DNA from: Ruminococcaceae bacterium UBA7080
GTDB lineage: Bacteria; Bacillota; Clostridia; Oscillospirales; Acutalibacteraceae
Direction: 5' to 3'
Length of the DNA: 22,659 nt
Assembly: GCA_002493595.1 (NCBI GenBank)
Contig: DKZG01000027.1
Location: 112,932-135,590 of the forward strand
Within the stretch, counting starts at the first letter, position 1, and each line of letters begins with the position of its first letter. The notes under the pieces were generated by a model, which saw nothing but the letters and a program-made list of their open reading frames with translations, made no database searches and had not been told where the DNA came from. Shown here one piece after another: positions 6,750 to 15,174 of this stretch. The translations under genes and the position numbers were made by a program.

Positions 6750-7859
6750 TTATTTCTTAAAGAATTTTACGATATCGGAAAACGCATCATCGTCATTGTC
6801 AGTAAAACTTGAAGCTGCAGCTGTTGTTGCAGCTGTAATTGGCTGAGGAGGTGCAACCTCTGTATTTGCAGTTACTGACTTAATCTGACCTGAAGGACCA
6901 TCCTCACCGAAACGTGTTGCAATAACGGTAATAATCATTTCATCCTCAAGATTTTCGTCAAAATTAGCACCCCAAATAATTTCACAATCAGGATGAACTG
7001 CATCCGTAACAATCTGAGAAGCTACTGTAATTTCTTCAAGGCCGATATCAGTTGAAGCTGTGATATTTAAAAGAACACCTCGTGCACCATCGATGGATGT
7101 GTTAAGAAGAGGAGAGGAAATTGCCTGCTGAGCAGCAACCTCTGCCTTATCTTTGCCCTTTGCACGGCCTACACCCATATGAGCAAAGCCTGCATCTTTC
7201 ATGATTTCAGTTACATCGGCAAAGTCGGAGTTAACAAGACCTGTTGCGTTCACAAGATCGGATATTGACTGAACACCCTGGCGAAGAACGTCATTAGCAA
7301 TCTCAAAAGCATTAAGAAGGGTAATCTTTTCAGTAGCAACTTCTTTAAGTCTCTCATTTGGAATTACCATAATAGAATCAACATTCTTAGCAAGTTCTTC
7401 AATACCTTTTGAAGCCTGTGTCATACGGCGCTTGCCTTCAAAAGCAAAAGGAGTTGTTACTACACCTACAGTAAGAATACCCATATCCTTAGCAATTTTA
7501 GCAACGTAAGGAGCTGCACCGGTTCCGGTTCCGCCACCCATACCGGCAGTGATAAATACCATATCTGCACCTGTAAGTATATCTGTAAGAGCTTCTTTGC
7601 TCTCCTCAGCGGCTTTGGCACCGATTTCAGGCTTAGCACCTGCACCCATACCTTTGGTAACCTTTTCGCCGATAAGAATTTTATGTGTTGCTGTTGATTT
7701 TGCAAGAGCCGGCTTATCTGAATTTACGGCAACAAATTCAACATCCTGAATATTACAATGTACCATGCGGTTAACAGCATTTCCGCCGCCGCCGCCTACA
7801 CCTACTACTTTAATCTGTACTACCTTTGCATCGTCTGTATCAATTTCGTAACGTCCCAT
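6750..7859 (-). CDS. ftsZ: Cell division protein FtsZ
   Basis: FtsZ is the tubulin-like GTPase that polymerises into the Z-ring at midcell. The 369-aa product is full length. It has the N-terminal glycine-rich KVVGVGGGGGNAVNRM at 17-32, the tubulin signature GGGTGTGAAP at 108-117 that binds GTP phosphates, and the T7-loop NSDFAD at 210-215 that completes GTP hydrolysis in the next subunit. A low-complexity Thr/Ala linker follows from about 335, then an acidic-to-basic end (DDDDAFSDIVKFFKK-like). That end differs from the common IPxFLR/K tail but keeps the acidic/aromatic/basic pattern of a partner-binding peptide. CTCCTT (7868-7873, plus strand) is a strong AAGGAG ribosome site 8 nt before the ATG. 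It is the last gene of the cluster and has its own promoter at 7914-7942. No ftsA is adjacent, as in many Clostridia. Confidence 0.98.
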   Translation of the reverse strand: MGRYEIDTDDAKVVQIKVVGVGGGGGNAVNRMVHCNIQDVEFVAVNSDKPALAKSTATHKILIGEKVTKGMGAGAKPEIGAKAAEESKEALTDILTGADMVFITAGMGGGTGTGAAPYVAKIAKDMGILTVGVVTTPFAFEGKRRMTQASKGIEELAKNVDSIMVIPNERLKEVATEKITLLNAFEIANDVLRQGVQSISDLVNATGLVNSDFADVTEIMKDAGFAHMGVGRAKGKDKAEVAAQQAISSPLLNTSIDGARGVLLNITASTDIGLEEITVASQIVTDAVHPDCEIIWGANFDENLEDEMIITVIATRFGEDGPSGQIKSVTANTEVAPPQPITAATTAAASSFTDNDDDAFSDIVKFFKK

Positions 7860-7913
7860 ATCTAATTCTCCTTAATTTTATTCTAAATCGCTATTCGATT
7901 TGCTACATTTTCT

Positions 7914-7942
7914 ATTGTAACAATATTGTAATCTTTTTGCAA
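7914..7942 (-). promoter_or_regulatory. Candidate internal promoter for ftsZ
   Basis: In the 206-nt gap between ftsQ and ftsZ, minus-strand TTGCAA (7942-7937), a 17-nt spacer and TACAAT (7919-7914) match the sigma-A consensus closely. Transcription would begin near 7907, giving a leader of about 48 nt. The leader contains a short AAATCG/CGATTT hairpin (near 7885-7901) and the ribosome site. The gap otherwise holds only AT-rich sequence and no gene. Confidence 0.7.
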
Positions 7943-8047
7943 TACTTTTTTATGATATTTTTTAAGTTATTTGACAATCTTTTTGGGTAATATTTAAATT
8001 GCTTTATACAAATTGCACAATTGCAAGAAATTGTCTTTTCATTCGAC

Positions 8048-8098
8048 AAGTAATCTGCTTTACCGCTATTTCTCTGTAAAGTAAATCTGCTTTCCGCC
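8048..8098. repeat. Imperfect tandem duplication at the 3' end of ftsQ
   Basis: Plus-strand AAGTAATCTGCTTTACCGC (8048-8066) and AAGTAAATCTGCTTTCCGCC (8079-8098) are near copies about 31 nt apart. The second encodes the penultimate residues of FtsQ (GGKQIYF) and the first begins right after the stop codon, so the 3' end of the gene seems to have been locally duplicated and then decayed. Confidence 0.55.
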
Positions 8099-9016
8099 AT
8101 CAATTGTCATGGTTCCCTTAGCATTGGGACTGGTCTGATTTAATTTTTCACAAGCTGCCAATCCCTGATATATCTTATTATCCAATTCATCACAATTACC
8201 AAGCTTGAACTCAATACGATTCTCATACACTACATAATTATCGCTGATATTATTGCAATAAATAGCAGTAATACCATCAAAATTATTCTTTTTTAAGGTA
8301 TCTGACAACTGCTTAAGGCATTCACTGACCTTATTATTTTTAAAAATAATTATTTTTCCGGGATTGGAAGATTCTACCTGAGCTTTACTGATCATTATGC
8401 CTTTTGCCTTTTTGGCCTTATTTTCCAATACTTTAAAATTATCATCCAGTAATATATAAGTTTTATCTTTATTCTTTATTGAATAAGCCGGCTTTGCTTC
8501 AGTTATTTTAATTTGTATGGTATATGGTAATTTTCTTGAAATTTCCGCATTATATATATAAGGAAGATTTTGTTCAAGGATTTTCTTTGCACTTCGCGTA
8601 TCCGATAGAAACAGATTCTCGCCCTTTTCTATTGTACATTGATTGAGAATTTCATTTTTTTCATATAACTTATTACCGCTTATACTGATTGTATCTATAT
8701 GAAAAAACACAGTAAGTGATAAAACAGTGCCTATGGCTGCAAAAGAGATAATCGCAATAATCCAAATCATCACTTTTCGCATTACATTTCTTTTTTTGCG
8801 CTTTTTACTATCCCTTTTTCTTTTTTCGGCACGTGAAAGGCTTTTGCTGCTGCTTTTTTTTGATGATGCACTACCAGCCCTTTGATAAAGCTGTGCCTGT
8901 GACTCTCTGTAAATTTTAGGCGGCTCAATACCAAGTTCAGACAAACGGTAATCATCAGCAGCTGTTTTATGATTAGCTTTTTTCTTCCATGCTTTTTTCT
9001 GTTGAGACTTCTTCAT
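8066..9016 (-). CDS. ftsQ: Cell division protein FtsQ/DivIB
   Basis: This 316-aa bitopic membrane protein is the FtsQ/DivIB scaffold that joins FtsL and FtsB/DivIC at the septum and controls the FtsW-PBP synthase. Residues 1-80 form a long cytoplasmic tail, very rich in Lys and Arg, including a KRKRDSKKRKKR cluster just before the membrane. One membrane span covers about 82-104. The POTRA domain starts at FHIDTISISGNKLYEK (105-120). The external beta domain runs to the end. Sequence identity outside POTRA is low, as usual for this family, so the assignment rests on topology, the POTRA motif and position between murA and ftsZ. Its ATG at 9016 lies inside the murA gene (44-nt overlap) with GAGG 7 nt upstream, suggesting translational coupling. 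Confidence 0.9.
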   Translation of the reverse strand: MKKSQQKKAWKKKANHKTAADDYRLSELGIEPPKIYRESQAQLYQRAGSASSKKSSSKSLSRAEKRKRDSKKRKKRNVMRKVMIWIIAIISFAAIGTVLSLTVFFHIDTISISGNKLYEKNEILNQCTIEKGENLFLSDTRSAKKILEQNLPYIYNAEISRKLPYTIQIKITEAKPAYSIKNKDKTYILLDDNFKVLENKAKKAKGIMISKAQVESSNPGKIIIFKNNKVSECLKQLSDTLKKNNFDGITAIYCNNISDNYVVYENRIEFKLGNCDELDNKIYQGLAACEKLNQTSPNAKGTMTIDGGKQIYFTEK

Positions 9017-10268
9017 CTTTAATCCTCATTATATCTGCACCAAGCAGAGTTAAACTGTTTTCAAAATCAGCATATCCCCTATCAATATGCCCAATGGAAC
9101 GCACTAAAGTTGTACCCCGTGCGGCAAGGCCTGCAATTACGAGTGCAGCACCGCCTCTTAAGTCGGTTGCAAAAACATCAGCACCCTGAAGTTCTTTAAC
9201 ACCGTTGATAACTGCCATTTGATCATCAACCGTAATATCCGCACCGAATCTATTCAGCTGACTTACAAATCTAAATCTGTTTTCAAAAATATTTTCCTTG
9301 ATAACAGATGTACCTTTGGCTACTGCCAAGGCAGCAGCGATTGGTGACTGAGAATCTGTTGGAAATGCAGGAAACGGCATTGTCTTTATCATTTTAACGC
9401 GTCTGAGACGCTTAGGTGCAGAAATCTTCAAACTGCCCTGCTGAAGATAAAGTCTGCATCCCATTTCATTAAAAACAGGAAATACAGGGGACAGATGAGC
9501 AGCTCTTATATCATTTATAATAATTTCACCGCCTGTTGCAGCACAGGCACTCATATATGTAGAGGCCAAAATTCTGTCGGGTATTATCCTATGCTCACAG
9601 GAATGCAGGCTATTGACACCCTCTATTTCTATTGTCGTCTCGCCTGCTCCGTAAATGCGTGCCCCGCATTTATTTAAAAACTCTGCAAGGTCGCAGATTT
9701 CAGGTTCTCTGGCCGGATTAATTATTGTGGTTTTACCTTTGGATACTGCCGCGGCAATCATTATATTTTCTGTTGCCCCTACAGAAGCAAAGGGAAGAAT
9801 AATTTTTGCTCCGGTAAGTCTGTCAGCACAGCAGGTAATGGATGATCCGTTTTCTTTTATTACTGCACCCAGACTCTTGAGTGCTTTTATATGCATATCT
9901 ACAGGACGTGTACCGATATCGCATCCGCCCGGAAGATAGATTGAAGCACAACCTGCTCTTGAAATAAGAGCACCTAAAAATAGGATTGAAGAGCGCATTG
10001 TTCGCATAACAGACTCATCAATTTGGCTTGTTTTAATACCCGTGGCATCAATTATAACCGTATCCTCTTGACGCTTGACCTTGCAGCCTAAATCTTCAAG
10101 TATTTTTAATGTAATTCTTACATCACTTAAATCAGGACAATTATGTATTATACTCTGACCGTTTACAAGAACAGACGCACATAGTATCGGAAGGGCTGAA
10201 TTCTTTGCCCCGTGAAGTGTAACTTCACCTGTCAGCCTATGCTGTCCGTTAATTTTAAATATTTCCAT
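8973..10268 (-). CDS. murA: UDP-N-acetylglucosamine 1-carboxyvinyltransferase MurA
   Basis: MurA transfers enolpyruvate from PEP to UDP-GlcNAc, the committed cytoplasmic step of peptidoglycan synthesis. The 431-aa protein is full length. GAKNSALP at 20-27 has the substrate-binding Lys22 and Asn23. YLPGGCDIGTRPVDMH at 111-126 has the catalytic Cys116; an Asp there would confer fosfomycin resistance, so this enzyme should be of the sensitive type. Other family blocks include SVGATENIMIAA and TDLRGGAALVIAGLAARG. The ATG at 10268 has AGAGGTGA just upstream (10273-10280), but that site lies in one arm of a leader hairpin (10275-10333). It is separated from murG by 111 nt, one of the larger gaps in the cluster. 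Position between murG and ftsQ agrees with several Firmicutes clusters. The gene's 3' end contains the ftsQ start. Confidence 0.97.
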   Translation of the reverse strand: MEIFKINGQHRLTGEVTLHGAKNSALPILCASVLVNGQSIIHNCPDLSDVRITLKILEDLGCKVKRQEDTVIIDATGIKTSQIDESVMRTMRSSILFLGALISRAGCASIYLPGGCDIGTRPVDMHIKALKSLGAVIKENGSSITCCADRLTGAKIILPFASVGATENIMIAAAVSKGKTTIINPAREPEICDLAEFLNKCGARIYGAGETTIEIEGVNSLHSCEHRIIPDRILASTYMSACAATGGEIIINDIRAAHLSPVFPVFNEMGCRLYLQQGSLKISAPKRLRRVKMIKTMPFPAFPTDSQSPIAAALAVAKGTSVIKENIFENRFRFVSQLNRFGADITVDDQMAVINGVKELQGADVFATDLRGGAALVIAGLAARGTTLVRSIGHIDRGYADFENSLTLLGADIMRIKDEEVSTEKSMEEKS

Positions 10269-10272
10269 CCAA

Positions 10273-10342
10273 TCACCTCTGCAGCTTATAGAGATAAGGA
10301 AAATCCTTATTACCGTATATCATATGCAGAGGTTTTTTTTTT
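10273..10342 (-). promoter_or_regulatory. murA leader hairpin that can hide the ribosome-binding site; also a terminator shape on the plus strand
   Basis: On the minus-strand mRNA, ACCTCTGCA (10333-10325) is complementary over 9 bp to TGCAGAGGT (10283-10275). The second arm contains most of the murA ribosome site AGAGGTGA. Inside lies a 7-bp hairpin ATAAGGA-TTT-TCCTTAT (10310-10294). Upstream, a second copy of CCTTATCTCT (10372-10363; first copy 10299-10290) could pair with ATAAGG instead, offering an alternative fold. On the plus strand the same stem is followed by ten T (10333-10342) and would act as an intrinsic terminator against transcription antisense to murA. Which role matters is inference. 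Confidence 0.5.
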
Positions 10343-10379
10343 GTTATTTAGGTATGCCAATCAGAGATAAGGCCTATGT

Positions 10380-11501
10380 TCACTTTTGAATGAGTGAGAA
10401 AATAATACCGGCTATACGCTCTCTTGCATCGGTTATTGCCATTGCTCTGGCATTTTTTTCTACCGCTTTGAGCTTTACGTCATCAGACAAAAGCTCATCA
10501 ATTTTATCTTTAAGCAGGCTTGCATTTAAGTCTTTTTCTTCTATCACAAAACCCGCATTTCTGTTAACAAGAGCCATAGCGTTATGAAACTGATGATTTT
10601 CTGCAACATACGGAGACGGAATAAGCACTGATGCCTTGCCCATAGCTTCAATCTCAGACAAAGATGAAGCGCCCGCTCTGCCTATTACAAGATCTGCAGC
10701 TGCCATACATACATCCATATTATCAATATACTCTCTTACTTCAACAGTGCCCTTTTTGCCGTTTACAAATCCATTTTCAGTAAACTTATTCAAAAAATCG
10801 CTGCCGTTTGTACCGACTGAATGTATATGGCAGTACTTTCCACTTTCGGCACTGTTCAGTAAAATATTAAACATTGCATCGTTAATCGGCTTTGCTCCCA
10901 AAGAGCCGCCAAAAGAAAGCACAAGATATTTACCATCCGGTATGCCAAGCTCAGCTCTGGCCACTTCCTTATCTGCTTTAAGAAGTTCACCTCTTACCGG
11001 CAGACCGGTAACAACAACCTCATGCTTTGGCTCAAGATGCTTTTTTGCATCCTCGACCGTAAGCATAACCTTGTCTACCTTTTTCGAAAGAGCTTTATTT
11101 GTAATTCCGGGAAAAGCGTTTTGCTCGTGTATACATGTCGGAATACCCATTTTGACAGCTGTCTGCAATACAGGTCCGGATACATAACCGCCAAAGCCAA
11201 CTACAACATCCGGTTTAAAATCCAAAAGAATTTTCTTACTTTCGCCCGATGATTTCATAAGTCTCGCTACAGTTTTGACATTATGCAAAATGGATTTTGT
11301 TGAAAAGGAGCGCTTAAATCCCGAAATGTCAATTGTTTTAAAATCAAAGCCTGCAGCAGGAACAAGCTTAGACTCCATATGGTCGGCTGTTCCGATAAAC
11401 AGAATTTGTGCATTTTCATTTGTCTCTCGGATATAAGATGCTACGGCAAGGGCAGGATTAATATGACCTGCTGTGCCGCCTGTTGCAAAAATAATTCTCA
11501 T
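10380..11501 (-). CDS. murG: UDP-GlcNAc--lipid I N-acetylglucosaminyltransferase MurG
   Basis: MurG adds GlcNAc to lipid I at the inner face of the membrane, making lipid II. The 373-aa GT-B glycosyltransferase is full length. The N-terminal domain has GGTAGHINP at 8-16 and GFGGYVSGP at 102-110 (lipid I side), followed by HEQNAFPG at 125-132. The C-terminal domain has FGGSLGAK at 197-204 and GRAGASSLSE at 274-283, which binds UDP-GlcNAc. The start at 11501 has AGAGGT about 6 nt upstream and follows ftsW by 15 nt, so the two are co-transcribed. After its stop comes the 111-nt murA leader. Confidence 0.97.
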   Translation of the reverse strand: MRIIFATGGTAGHINPALAVASYIRETNENAQILFIGTADHMESKLVPAAGFDFKTIDISGFKRSFSTKSILHNVKTVARLMKSSGESKKILLDFKPDVVVGFGGYVSGPVLQTAVKMGIPTCIHEQNAFPGITNKALSKKVDKVMLTVEDAKKHLEPKHEVVVTGLPVRGELLKADKEVARAELGIPDGKYLVLSFGGSLGAKPINDAMFNILLNSAESGKYCHIHSVGTNGSDFLNKFTENGFVNGKKGTVEVREYIDNMDVCMAAADLVIGRAGASSLSEIEAMGKASVLIPSPYVAENHQFHNAMALVNRNAGFVIEEKDLNASLLKDKIDELLSDDVKLKAVEKNARAMAITDARERIAGIIFSLIQK

Positions 11502-11516
11502 ATTCTTACCTCTAAA

Positions 11517-12731
11517 TTAAACTTTTTTCTGGCTTGCCTTTCGTGATACAGATAAAACAACGCCTATTTCAAACAAAAGCATCATCATGGCTGTTCCGCC
11601 ATAAGAAAAGAACGGAAGCGCGATGCCGGTGTTTGGTATCGTATCGGTAACCACCAAAATATTGAGTCCCACCTGAATGCCTACCTGGGCAACTATGCCG
11701 ATAACAATAAGTGCACCGAATTTATCGTGACATCTTGATGCGATTACAAATCCCCTGGCAACTAAAGCAGCAAAAAGCAGTATGATAACAGCAGCGCCGA
11801 TAAATCCAAGCTCTTCGCATACAATAGAGAAAATAAAGTCATTCTGCGGCTCTGAAACATAAAGATACTTCTGCTTTGAATTTCCGAGTCCAACACCGAA
11901 AAGTCCGCCTGAACCTATTGCGTAGAGCGAATTATTAGTCTGCCAGCGGCTTCCCGTCGGTTCAAAATCCTTATCCAGCCATGCCCTTATTCTTGTTCCT
12001 GCATAGTTTTCAAGCAAATCAGGAAATGTTATAACCATAAATATTACCAAAACAAGCACAGCCAAGCCAAAGGCAAACAGCTTCCAGTCACTGCCCCCTA
12101 TCCACATCATGGTTGCACCGATAAGAAACATTAGAATTGTGCATGACATATGATGTTCAAGAAAAATAAGTCCGCAAAAGACAGCAATAATTCCAAGCGG
12201 ATATAAAATACCATACTTAAATTTTTTCATTTTACCGTAGTAATCGCTTATATAGGAAGCGAAAGTTAAGATAATCGTGAATTTTGCCAAATCAGACGGC
12301 TGAAAAGTGAAGCCGCCGGGAAGCGGTATCCATCTTTTAAAATTTCCTCCGTCAGCGCCACCGACATTTGTATGGTAAAACAAGACGATTACCAAACAAA
12401 GAACAGTAAATGCAAGCAACGGGACCACAATGACCTTAAGCCACTTGTAATTGATTTTTGACATGACAAACATTGCCACTAAACCGACAATGGTAAAAAT
12501 AAACTGACGTGTGAAATAATAATATGAATCGTGGTTATTGTTATAATATGCATAGGGATAAGAAGCTGAAAAGAGCATAATCAGGCCTATTGTTAAGAGT
12601 GCAACAGTCAAAGCGATAAACGGTATATCCATACTGCCTGTAATCAATATATCGTCCTTATTAATACCTTTTGTTGTTCTCTTGCCGGTTCTGATAATTT
12701 TTGGATTATCCCTTGACAAGCTGTCAGGCAT
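11517..12731 (-). CDS. ftsW: SEDS peptidoglycan glycosyltransferase FtsW (FtsW/SpoVE)
   Basis: This 404-aa protein with about ten membrane spans is a SEDS-family polymerase that joins lipid II into glycan strands at the septum, working with the cognate class B PBP encoded in the same cluster. Signature features are the extracellular loop with NSLYAIGSGGLFGVGLGNS, then SEPQNDFIF, whose Asp (about residue 298) corresponds to the catalytic Asp of SEDS enzymes, and NTGIALPFFSYGGT (about 367-380). A GTG at 12740 is in frame, but it overlaps the ribosome site AAAGGAG (12746-12740). The ATG at 12731 lies 8 nt beyond that site and is the better start. It follows mraY by 36 nt with no murD between them. 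FtsW and sporulation SpoVE cannot be separated by sequence alone; location with ftsZ and the PASTA PBP favours the division role. Confidence 0.94.
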   Translation of the reverse strand: MPDSLSRDNPKIIRTGKRTTKGINKDDILITGSMDIPFIALTVALLTIGLIMLFSASYPYAYYNNNHDSYYYFTRQFIFTIVGLVAMFVMSKINYKWLKVIVVPLLAFTVLCLVIVLFYHTNVGGADGGNFKRWIPLPGGFTFQPSDLAKFTIILTFASYISDYYGKMKKFKYGILYPLGIIAVFCGLIFLEHHMSCTILMFLIGATMMWIGGSDWKLFAFGLAVLVLVIFMVITFPDLLENYAGTRIRAWLDKDFEPTGSRWQTNNSLYAIGSGGLFGVGLGNSKQKYLYVSEPQNDFIFSIVCEELGFIGAAVIILLFAALVARGFVIASRCHDKFGALIVIGIVAQVGIQVGLNILVVTDTIPNTGIALPFFSYGGTAMMMLLFEIGVVLSVSRKASQKKV

Positions 12732-12767
12732 ATATAACACTCCTTTCAGTTTGAATAATATAAATAT

Positions 12768-13820
12768 TTATTGCTTAAAATTGCCGTAGTACAGCAATAA
12801 AACGCCTATTATACAGCCGATTGCATTTACAAATGAGAATACAATGCAGATTTTCTTTTCCTTCCATCCACACATTTCAAAGTGATGATGAATGGGTGCC
12901 ATTTTAAAAACTCTTTTACCATGTGTGATTTTAAAATAACCGATCTGAATGATATCGCTCATGGTTTCACATACATAAACAATCCCTATCGGCAAGAGGA
13001 TAAGCGGACATTTTGAAAGATAGCCAAGCGCCACGACCATACCGCCGAGAAAAAGTGAACCGGTATCTCCCATAAAAGTCTTTGCGGGATTCCAATTCCA
13101 GCAAAGAAAACCAAGCACGCCGCCGAGAAGAGCACCGGAAAATATTTTCAATCCTGAAAAATTCTGCATAAATCCGATTACAATAAAAGCTGCAGCAACA
13201 GTTACAGTAACACTTGAACACAAACCGTCAATGCCGTCTGTAAGATTAACAGAGTTAACACATCCGTAAATTATAAAAAATGAAAGCACCCAAAATATGA
13301 TTGCCGTAAATATGTTTTTTTCAAAATTAACTGTTCCCATAAAAGGAATATACCAGCTTGTGTTATGAGACAGCCAAAGTGTAAGAATATAACCGACTGT
13401 CATTATCAGCTGACCAAAAGTCTTTTGCTTTGGTGAGAGACCTTCATTTCTTTTGAGCTTAATTTTAATAAAATCATCGGTAAAACCTACTATACCGCAA
13501 CCAAGCGCAAGTACTGCACCCGCTATAACAAGTACGAGCTCGCGGCCTGTCAAAAGCGCTGAATAATCACTTTCAATGCTGCCGCCTGTAAGATGCAGCG
13601 TAAGACAGGTTGCTGCTATGGAAAGAATTATGCCTACAATGAACATCAATCCACCCATATTAGGTGTTCCCTGCTTTGATTTATGCCAGCTTGGTCCGAT
13701 ATCCAATATAGTTTGACCGAACTTAAGTTTTCTAAGCCATGGTATTATGATAAATCCTAAACCTGCTGTAACACCAAAAGCAATTACAATACTTATAATT
13801 AATGCGACTGTTGTATTCAT
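12768..13820 (-). CDS. mraY: Phospho-N-acetylmuramoyl-pentapeptide transferase MraY
   Basis: MraY moves phospho-MurNAc-pentapeptide from UDP onto undecaprenyl phosphate, making lipid I in the membrane. The 350-aa protein has about ten membrane spans. Family motifs are HKSKQGTPNMGG at 46-57, the catalytic Asp pair at 115-116 (FTDDFIK) followed by NEGLSPKQK, NLTDGIDG at 192-199, FMGDTGSLFLGG at 249-260 with Asp252, and APIHHHFE at 308-315. Its ATG follows the murF stop codon with no base between them, and the ribosome site AGGTGGGG lies within the last murF codons, implying coupled translation. Confidence 0.97.
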   Translation of the reverse strand: MNTTVALIISIVIAFGVTAGLGFIIIPWLRKLKFGQTILDIGPSWHKSKQGTPNMGGLMFIVGIILSIAATCLTLHLTGGSIESDYSALLTGRELVLVIAGAVLALGCGIVGFTDDFIKIKLKRNEGLSPKQKTFGQLIMTVGYILTLWLSHNTSWYIPFMGTVNFEKNIFTAIIFWVLSFFIIYGCVNSVNLTDGIDGLCSSVTVTVAAAFIVIGFMQNFSGLKIFSGALLGGVLGFLCWNWNPAKTFMGDTGSLFLGGMVVALGYLSKCPLILLPIGIVYVCETMSDIIQIGYFKITHGKRVFKMAPIHHHFEMCGWKEKKICIVFSFVNAIGCIIGVLLLYYGNFKQ

Positions 13821-15173
13821 TTATTTTCCCCACCTGTCATATACACTATGGATTACTTCCTCAAGCTTCATTCCTCTTGAAGCTTTAAAAATAACCGCAT
13901 CACCGAAGTCCAGTATTTCAATAAGCTTTGAAGCAAGTTCCTGCTTGCTTTCAAAATGAAATACATTTTTCATTTTATTTTCTGCTGCTGACTTAGCAAT
14001 CAGCAAGCCTTTTTCCCCTACGGTTAAAAGATAATCTATTTTTGCATCAGCTGCCATTTTACCAACATCGGCATGCGCTTGATTGGAATAGTCACCAAGC
14101 TCCAGCATATCAGAGAAAACTGCAATCTTTTTACTGCCCTTTGTATTTGACAGGGTTTCAATCGCTGCTTTCATTGAGTCCGGACTTGCATTATAGCAAT
14201 CTTCAATAAAGGTTACTCCACCGCGTAAAACACTTTTCTGGCGCATACCCTCAGGGACATAGGATTTTAGAGCATCCACACATTTTTTTGCCTCTATATC
14301 AAGATAATACCCTACAGCAAAAGCGCAAAGCGCATTATACACATTATGCTCACCTATTGCCGGGATAACTGCATGCTGCAATTTGTCAAAATAACATATA
14401 TCAAACTCTGTTTCACCATTATTTTCTATGATATTTTCAGCTGTAAAATCCCCATTTTTTATACCAAAGAAAACAATATTATATTCATCACTTTTAACAG
14501 CTTTAAGCATATCATTGTCACCGTTTAAAAGTAATACAGAACCTTTCTCAAGTCCGTCAAGAATTTCAAGCTTTGCCTTTAAAATACCTTCACGTGAACC
14601 TAGATTTTCAATATGCGATGTACCGACATTTGTAATTACGGCAATTGTCGGCCGTGCAGCACTTGAAAGCCTATGTATCTCTCCAAAATGGTTCATTCCC
14701 ATTTCGATAACTGCCGCCTGCGTATCCTTTTCAATCTGAAACAGCATTTGCGGAAGCCCTATTTCATTATTCAAATTGCCCTGTGTTTTTATTGAATTAT
14801 ATTTTGAATTAACAACTAAGTAAGTAAATTCCTTTGTAGTTGTTTTGCCGACAGAGCCTGTGAGACCTACAAGATGAAGCTTGAACTTTGAACGATAATA
14901 AGCTGCCAAATCAAGCAGTGCCTTTGATGTATCCTTTACTTTCACATATGCACCGGGTATATCTATATTGCTGTGGACCATTACAGCTGCGGCACCCTTT
15001 TTGAGTGCCTCCTTTGCAAACTGATGACCGTCCAATCTCTCACCCTTAATACAAATAAAGAGACAGCCTGCTGTAATTTTTCTTGTATCAATGCATACAC
15101 CCTTGATTTCACAGTCACTGTTAAAGGTACCACCGCAGGCGTTTGCAATTTCACTTAATTTTAATATTTCCAT
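13821..15173 (-). CDS. murF: UDP-MurNAc-tripeptide--D-alanyl-D-alanine ligase MurF
   Basis: MurF adds D-Ala-D-Ala to the UDP-MurNAc tripeptide using ATP, finishing the pentapeptide. The 450-aa protein is full length with the three Mur-ligase domains. The N-terminal UDP-binding domain has DTRKITAGCLFICIKG at 29-44. The central ATP domain has the P-loop GLTGSVGKTT at 103-112, EMGMNHFGEI and TNVGTSHIENLGSREGILKAK. The C-terminal domain begins near EDCYNASPDSM. It starts one base after the murE stop and ends directly against mraY, so all three are tightly coupled. Confidence 0.97.
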   Translation of the reverse strand: MEILKLSEIANACGGTFNSDCEIKGVCIDTRKITAGCLFICIKGERLDGHQFAKEALKKGAAAVMVHSNIDIPGAYVKVKDTSKALLDLAAYYRSKFKLHLVGLTGSVGKTTTKEFTYLVVNSKYNSIKTQGNLNNEIGLPQMLFQIEKDTQAAVIEMGMNHFGEIHRLSSAARPTIAVITNVGTSHIENLGSREGILKAKLEILDGLEKGSVLLLNGDNDMLKAVKSDEYNIVFFGIKNGDFTAENIIENNGETEFDICYFDKLQHAVIPAIGEHNVYNALCAFAVGYYLDIEAKKCVDALKSYVPEGMRQKSVLRGGVTFIEDCYNASPDSMKAAIETLSNTKGSKKIAVFSDMLELGDYSNQAHADVGKMAADAKIDYLLTVGEKGLLIAKSAAENKMKNVFHFESKQELASKLIEILDFGDAVIFKASRGMKLEEVIHSVYDRWGK

Positions 15174-15174
15174 A

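Noticed and set aside
10636..11187. 183-codon plus-strand reading frame opposite murG
   Set aside because: It is the antisense of conserved MurG codons with no promoter, ribosome site or recognisable protein features.
12732..12740. GTG at 12740 as the ftsW start
   Set aside because: It overlaps the ribosome-binding site itself; the ATG at 12731 is at normal spacing.
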